Origin: an uncultured Clostridia bacterium
GTDB taxonomy: Bacteria; Bacillota; Clostridia; Christensenellales; Borkfalkiaceae
Assembly (NCBI GenBank): GCA_947630115.1
Contig: CANRGG010000005.1
Span: 1 to 64,000, forward strand
DNA: 64,000 nucleotides
Reading direction: 5' to 3'
A model generated the notes under the pieces. It ran no database searches, was not told where the DNA came from, and was given only the letters and a program-made list of their open reading frames with translations. The position numbers and the translations under genes were made by a program. Shown one piece after another: positions 59,801-64,000 of the stretch (position 1 is its first letter; the number at the start of each line of letters is the position of its first letter).

Positions 59801-61494
59801 TAAGTTTCACCGCTCTCCCGTTCATTCTCCGGAAGCGGTTCGGCCAAGACCGTCTGATAGTCGCTGTATACGACGAACCCCGCCTTCGCCCCGCGCGGTT
59901 TTTTGACGAAGCGCGCCTTGCAGTAATCGACGGGGACCTTCCCGCCCCCCTTTGCGTCCGAATATCGCACGCAGACGGACGCGGCAAAGCCGATCACCTC
60001 CTCCGGCACGGTCTGTTTCCGGGCCTTGACGAGGACGTGGCTCGAATGGTATTTCTGCGTGTGCAGCCAGAGATCGTCGGGATCGCTCTCCCGCAAAAGT
60101 CTGTCGTTTTGCAGGTTGTTCCGCCCCGAAAGAATGCAAAAGCCTCCCCTTTCGAAGCGGCGGAAGGAAATCTCCGTCTCCCTGCCGGTTTTCTTTCCCG
60201 CGCCGCCCTTTCCGGACCCGCTTTGCGGGGCTTTCAAAATCTTTGCAACGATCAGCTCTTCCTCCGCCGAGCGCAGGTCCTCGATCGCGGAAGCGGCGCC
60301 GATCTGCGCCAGGACGCTTTCGAGATAGTCGATCTCCTCCCTTGCCTCCGCTTCCTGCGGGCGGAGAAATTCCAGCGCGCGCTTCTGTTTGCGGTATTTT
60401 TTGAAATAGTTCTGCGCATTCTGCGCGGGGGAAAGCGTCTCGTCGAGCGCGATCTTGCGCGTCTTTCCGCTCTCGTCGTAAAAATCGGGCAGCTCGCAGC
60501 TCTTCATGCCGCGGGAAAGCACATAGAGATTGGCGGTCAGAAGCTCGCCCTTGACGCGGTTTTCTTCCGCGGACGCCGCCTCGCGCAGTTTTTCGGCGAT
60601 CCCGGCGAGTTTTTTCTCCTGCTTTTTCTTCTGCGCCGAAACCGCCGCAGACAGTCGCCGCCGCTCCCCTTCCAGCCGCTTGATCGCGCGCTTTTTTGCG
60701 TAAAAATAGGACTGTGCCGCAGAAAGGGTCTCAAAATGTTTGGCGCCCGCGACGGATCTCGCGGAAAAATCGACGGGAACGCCCTCCCGTTCGAGAACGC
60801 AGGGGGAGATCTCGTCCGAAAAGATCGTCGAATAGACGTATTCCGCAAGATCGCCGCCCGCAAAGTCCGCCGCGATGCGCTCCGCCGTGACGGGGGCGAG
60901 CCCCGCGACGCGAGAGAACAAAAACCGCGACAATTCCCCCTCGGGCGGGGTCGAAAAGAGCCGCCTGAGCGCCGCTTTGTCGGACGGATCGACCTTATCC
61001 TGCCGCGCGGGAGGGAGATATTTCGCTCCGGGCAGGATGGTGCGGCGGAAATTTTCGTCGAGCGCCGTCGTTTTCATCGCGCCGAGGATGATCCCGTTCT
61101 CGGTCAGAATGACGTTGGAATACTTCCCCATGATCTCGCAGCGCAGCTCCCTCTCGCAGCAGGAAAAATCGGACGGACAGTACAGTTTCAAAATCAGAAT
61201 GCGTTCGAACCCGTCCAAAGAGACGCTCAAAATCTGGGCACCCGTCAGATCTTTCCGAAGCAGCATGCAGAAATTGGGCGCGACGAGCGGATTTTCCTGC
61301 CGGTCCTCGGTAAAATAAACGCCGCAATCCCCCGCATTTGCGTTCACGGTGAGTTTCACCGTCCCCTTTCCGGTGTATATTAGAAAGGAGAGTTCTTCCT
61401 TTTCGGGCTGGTTGATCTTGTTGATCTTTCCGCCCCTCAGCGCGCCGTCGAGCTCTTTCGCAACGAGACGCAGCGTGAAAGTATCCTGCGGCAT
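59800..61494 (-). CDS. rqcH: Rqc2/NFACT family protein RqcH (FbpA-like)
   Basis: N-terminal NFACT-N (DTFTLRLVAKELDGALRGGKINKINQPEKEELSFLIYT) and C-terminal NFACT-R (ILSGRNNLQNDRLLRESDPDDLWLHTQKYHSSHVLVKA). Confidence 0.95.
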   Translation of the reverse strand: MPQDTFTLRLVAKELDGALRGGKINKINQPEKEELSFLIYTGKGTVKLTVNANAGDCGVYFTEDRQENPLVAPNFCMLLRKDLTGAQILSVSLDGFERILILKLYCPSDFSCCERELRCEIMGKYSNVILTENGIILGAMKTTALDENFRRTILPGAKYLPPARQDKVDPSDKAALRRLFSTPPEGELSRFLFSRVAGLAPVTAERIAADFAGGDLAEYVYSTIFSDEISPCVLEREGVPVDFSARSVAGAKHFETLSAAQSYFYAKKRAIKRLEGERRRLSAAVSAQKKKQEKKLAGIAEKLREAASAEENRVKGELLTANLYVLSRGMKSCELPDFYDESGKTRKIALDETLSPAQNAQNYFKKYRKQKRALEFLRPQEAEAREEIDYLESVLAQIGAASAIEDLRSAEEELIVAKILKAPQSGSGKGGAGKKTGRETEISFRRFERGGFCILSGRNNLQNDRLLRESDPDDLWLHTQKYHSSHVLVKARKQTVPEEVIGFAASVCVRYSDAKGGGKVPVDYCKARFVKKPRGAKAGFVVYSDYQTVLAEPLPENERESGET

Positions 61495-61534
61495 AACGCC
61501 TCCTTTGCGCCGTAAAATGTCTCCGAACGACGAT

Positions 61535-61563
61535 ATTATACCCGATAAATCAAAATTTGTAAA
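61535..61563 (-). promoter_or_regulatory. rqcH promoter TTTACA-N17-TATAAT (minus strand)
   Basis: ATTATA 61535-61540, TGTAAA 61558-61563 in plus reading. Confidence 0.7.
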
Positions 61564-61642
61564 CGAAATCGCTTTCCTTTTCGAAAGCATTATGTTAAAA
61601 TATAGCTTGCGAAATTATTGTCAGGAAAATCAGGAGTATAAC

Positions 61643-62947
61643 ATGAAGTACAAAGTAAAATCCGCCGAAAAAAGCACGGTCAAGATCACCATCAACTTTA
61701 CCCCCGAAGAATGGGAAGAAGCCAACAACAAAGCCTACCTTCAAAACCGCGGCCGCTATGCGGTGAACGGTTTCCGCAAGGGCAAAGTTCCCCGCCACGT
61801 CCTCGAACTGTATTACGGCAAGGGCGTGTTCTATGAAGAGGCACTCAACCTCCTCTTCCAGGAACATTATCCCGAGATCGTCAAGAAAGAGGAGAAAAAA
61901 CACACCTTCGTGGGCGAGCCGACCCTCTCCCTCGGCGAGGATTTCTCCGAGGAGAACATCGTGCTCGAGGCGGTCGCGCCCGTCAAGCCCGACGTCGTGA
62001 TCGACCAATACAAGGGTATAAAAATTTCCAAGTATGAGTATACTGTTACGGACGCCGAAGTCGAGGAGACGATCCATGCGGATCGCGAACGCTTCGCCGA
62101 ACGGATCGAGATCAAAGACCGTCCCGCGCAGATGGGCGACATCGCGACGATCGACTTCCTGGGCAAAAAGGACGGCGTGCCCTTCGAAGGGGGCGCGGCG
62201 GAGGGACAGCAGCTCGAGCTCGGCTCCAAGGCGTTCATCCCCGGCTTCGAAGAGGGGGTCGTCGGCATGAACGTCGGCGAAACAAAGGACCTTTCCGTCA
62301 CCTTCCCCGAAAATTATTCCGCAAAAGATCTTGCGGGTAAGGAAGCGGTGTTCACCGTCACCCTGCACAAGCTGGAGGAAAAGAAACTGCCCGAGCTTGA
62401 TGAGGAATTCGCCAAGAAAATGAAGTACGATTCCCTCGACGCCTACAAGGAAAAGGTGCGCGCCCGCCTCGAACAGAGCGCGAAGTCCCGCAGCGTCAAC
62501 GACACCGAGAACGCCATCCTCTCCAAGATCGCCGAGACCGCCCACGCCGAGATCCCGGACGCCATGATCGATCGGGAATGCGAGGTCTCCATGCAGCGGA
62601 TGGAGTACAGTCTCATGTACCAGGGGATCAAGCTCGACGATTATCTCAAATACCTCGGCAAGACGCGCGAGGAGTTCAAGAAGGGCTATGAAAGCGAGGC
62701 GAGAAACACCGTTCTCCGCCAGCTCATCATCGAAAAGCTCATCAAGGACGAGAACATCGAGGCAAGCGAGGAGGAGATCGCCGCAAAGGTCGCCGAACAG
62801 GCGAAGAGCGTCGGCAAAGAGCCGGAGGAATACCGCAAGAGCATGGATCCTCGCCAGCTGGAATACATCGAGAACGACATTAAACTGACCAAACTGTTCG
62901 AATTTCTCGAAAACAACAACGAAATGATCTTGGAGGAAACAAAATGA
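61643..62947 (+). CDS. tig: Trigger factor
   Basis: Ribosome-binding N-domain ([39 protein letters not shown]), PPIase region, C-domain. Confidence 0.97.
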   Translation: MKYKVKSAEKSTVKITINFTPEEWEEANNKAYLQNRGRYAVNGFRKGKVPRHVLELYYGKGVFYEEALNLLFQEHYPEIVKKEEKKHTFVGEPTLSLGEDFSEENIVLEAVAPVKPDVVIDQYKGIKISKYEYTVTDAEVEETIHADRERFAERIEIKDRPAQMGDIATIDFLGKKDGVPFEGGAAEGQQLELGSKAFIPGFEEGVVGMNVGETKDLSVTFPENYSAKDLAGKEAVFTVTLHKLEEKKLPELDEEFAKKMKYDSLDAYKEKVRARLEQSAKSRSVNDTENAILSKIAETAHAEIPDAMIDRECEVSMQRMEYSLMYQGIKLDDYLKYLGKTREEFKKGYESEARNTVLRQLIIEKLIKDENIEASEEEIAAKVAEQAKSVGKEPEEYRKSMDPRQLEYIENDIKLTKLFEFLENNNEMILEETK

Positions 62948-63537
62948 ACGAAAAAAACGTACTCATCCCCTATGTCGTGGAACGCACGTCGGGGGGCGAG
63001 CGCAGCTATGACCTCTATTCCCGCCTGTTGGAGGACCGGATCGTCTTTTTAAGCGGCGAGATCGACGACGCCGTCGCGAACACCGTCGTGGCGCAGCTCA
63101 TCTATCTCGAGGGCAAGGATCCCGGAAAGGACATCAGCCTCTATATCAACAGCCCGGGGGGCTCGGTCTCCGCAGGGCTTGCGATCTACGACACGATGAA
63201 CTATATCAAGTGCGATGTCTCGACGATCTGTATCGGCATGGCGGCTTCGATGGCGGCGTTCCTGCTCTCTTCGGGCGCGAAGGGCAAGCGCTTTGCCCTC
63301 AAAAACAGCGAAGTCATGATCCATCAGCCCTTGGGCGGCGCGCAGGGGCAGGCGAGCGATATCCGGATCCAGGCGGAGCACATCCTCCGGATCAAGCGCA
63401 GGATGAACGAGATCCTCGCGCGCAACACCGGACGGACGGTGCAGGAGATCGAACGGGATACCGACCGCGACAACTATCTCACCGCCGACGAAGCCCTCTC
63501 CTACGGGCTCATCGACAAAGTTTACGAACGCCGTTGA
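62944..63537 (+). CDS. clpP: ATP-dependent Clp protease proteolytic subunit
   Basis: [36 protein letters not shown]...[43 protein letters not shown]. Confidence 0.99.
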   Translation: MNEKNVLIPYVVERTSGGERSYDLYSRLLEDRIVFLSGEIDDAVANTVVAQLIYLEGKDPGKDISLYINSPGGSVSAGLAIYDTMNYIKCDVSTICIGMAASMAAFLLSSGAKGKRFALKNSEVMIHQPLGGAQGQASDIRIQAEHILRIKRRMNEILARNTGRTVQEIERDTDRDNYLTADEALSYGLIDKVYERR

Positions 63538-63597
63538 CCTTTTTGCGGCATTCCAAATCCGAAGGACCGTTCCCGGTCCGTACATAAAGGGGGTAAT

Positions 63598-64000
63598 ATG
63601 CCGAAATACGAACAAAGCTGTTCCTTCTGCGGAAAGGAAAAATCCAAAACCAAAAAACTCATTGCGGGTCCCGACGGGATCTTTATCTGCGACGAATGCG
63701 TCGAGCTTTGCAAGGATATGCTCGATAAAATGCCGTCCTCTTCGCCCGCCGAGCAGATCGAACTCAAAAAACCCGCCGAGATCAAGGCGGAACTCGACCA
63801 ATATATCATCGGGCAGGACAAGGCGAAGCGGGTGCTCTCCGTCGCAGTCTACAACCATTATAAGCGTATCAATTCCCTCCTTTCGGGCAAAAAGGACGAC
63901 GACGTTGAGATCGAAAAGAGCAACATCCTCCTCCTCGGGCCCACGGGCAGCGGCAAAACCCTTCTTGCGCGGACGCTTGCCAAAATTCTGAACGTCCCCT
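63598..64000 (+). CDS. clpX: ATP-dependent Clp protease ATP-binding subunit ClpX (3' truncated by window)
   Basis: [42 protein letters not shown] zinc-binding domain then [21 protein letters not shown]; not in ORF track because the frame is open at the window end. Confidence 0.97.
   Translation, partial: MPKYEQSCSFCGKEKSKTKKLIAGPDGIFICDECVELCKDMLDKMPSSSPAEQIELKKPAEIKAELDQYIIGQDKAKRVLSVAVYNHYKRINSLLSGKKDDDVEIEKSNILLLGPTGSGKTLLARTLAKILNVP

Noticed and set aside
63564-63579. GGACCG-TTCC-CGGTCC hairpin between clpP and clpX as a terminator
   Set aside because: No T-tract; more likely a weak mRNA processing or attenuating hairpin, not supportable.

Overview
GC-rich chromosomal window from an endospore-forming, Clostridia-like Firmicute. 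The taxon is inferred from gerA genes, spoIIE, PFOR and a Bacillus-type large SRP RNA. Housekeeping and sporulation content: gerAA(partial)-gerAB-gerAC, spoIIE, gpmI, trmB, dut, nifJ, SRP RNA, a sigB-like partner-switching cluster, rpsB-tsf-pyrH-frr-uppS-cdsA-dxr-rseP, a YfbR-like HD hydrolase, rqcH, tig-clpP-clpX(partial). Accessory content: an AT-rich two-gene membrane protein/XRE islet flanked by identical 32-bp terminator repeats; a surface protein with five 426-bp MBG-type repeats; a Cys/Asn/Gly-rich protein; a hybrid histidine kinase overlapping an orphan solute-binding lipoprotein; a 1957-aa phosphodiester-glycosidase/metallophosphoesterase/LRR surface protein; and an AT-rich orphan pilin islet next to two mirrored palindromes. 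The most unusual signals are: (1) between gerAC and spoIIE, a consensus promoter followed by four SD-preceded micro-ORFs in a hairpin-rich transcript and a duplicated 113-bp terminator unit; (2) an XRE operator filling the spacer of a perfect sigma-A promoter, with an apparently leaderless regulator mRNA; (3) several genes whose 3' ends, including the stop codon, are tandemly duplicated just before their terminators. All calls come from reading the sequence and supplied ORFs; no database search or folding was run.
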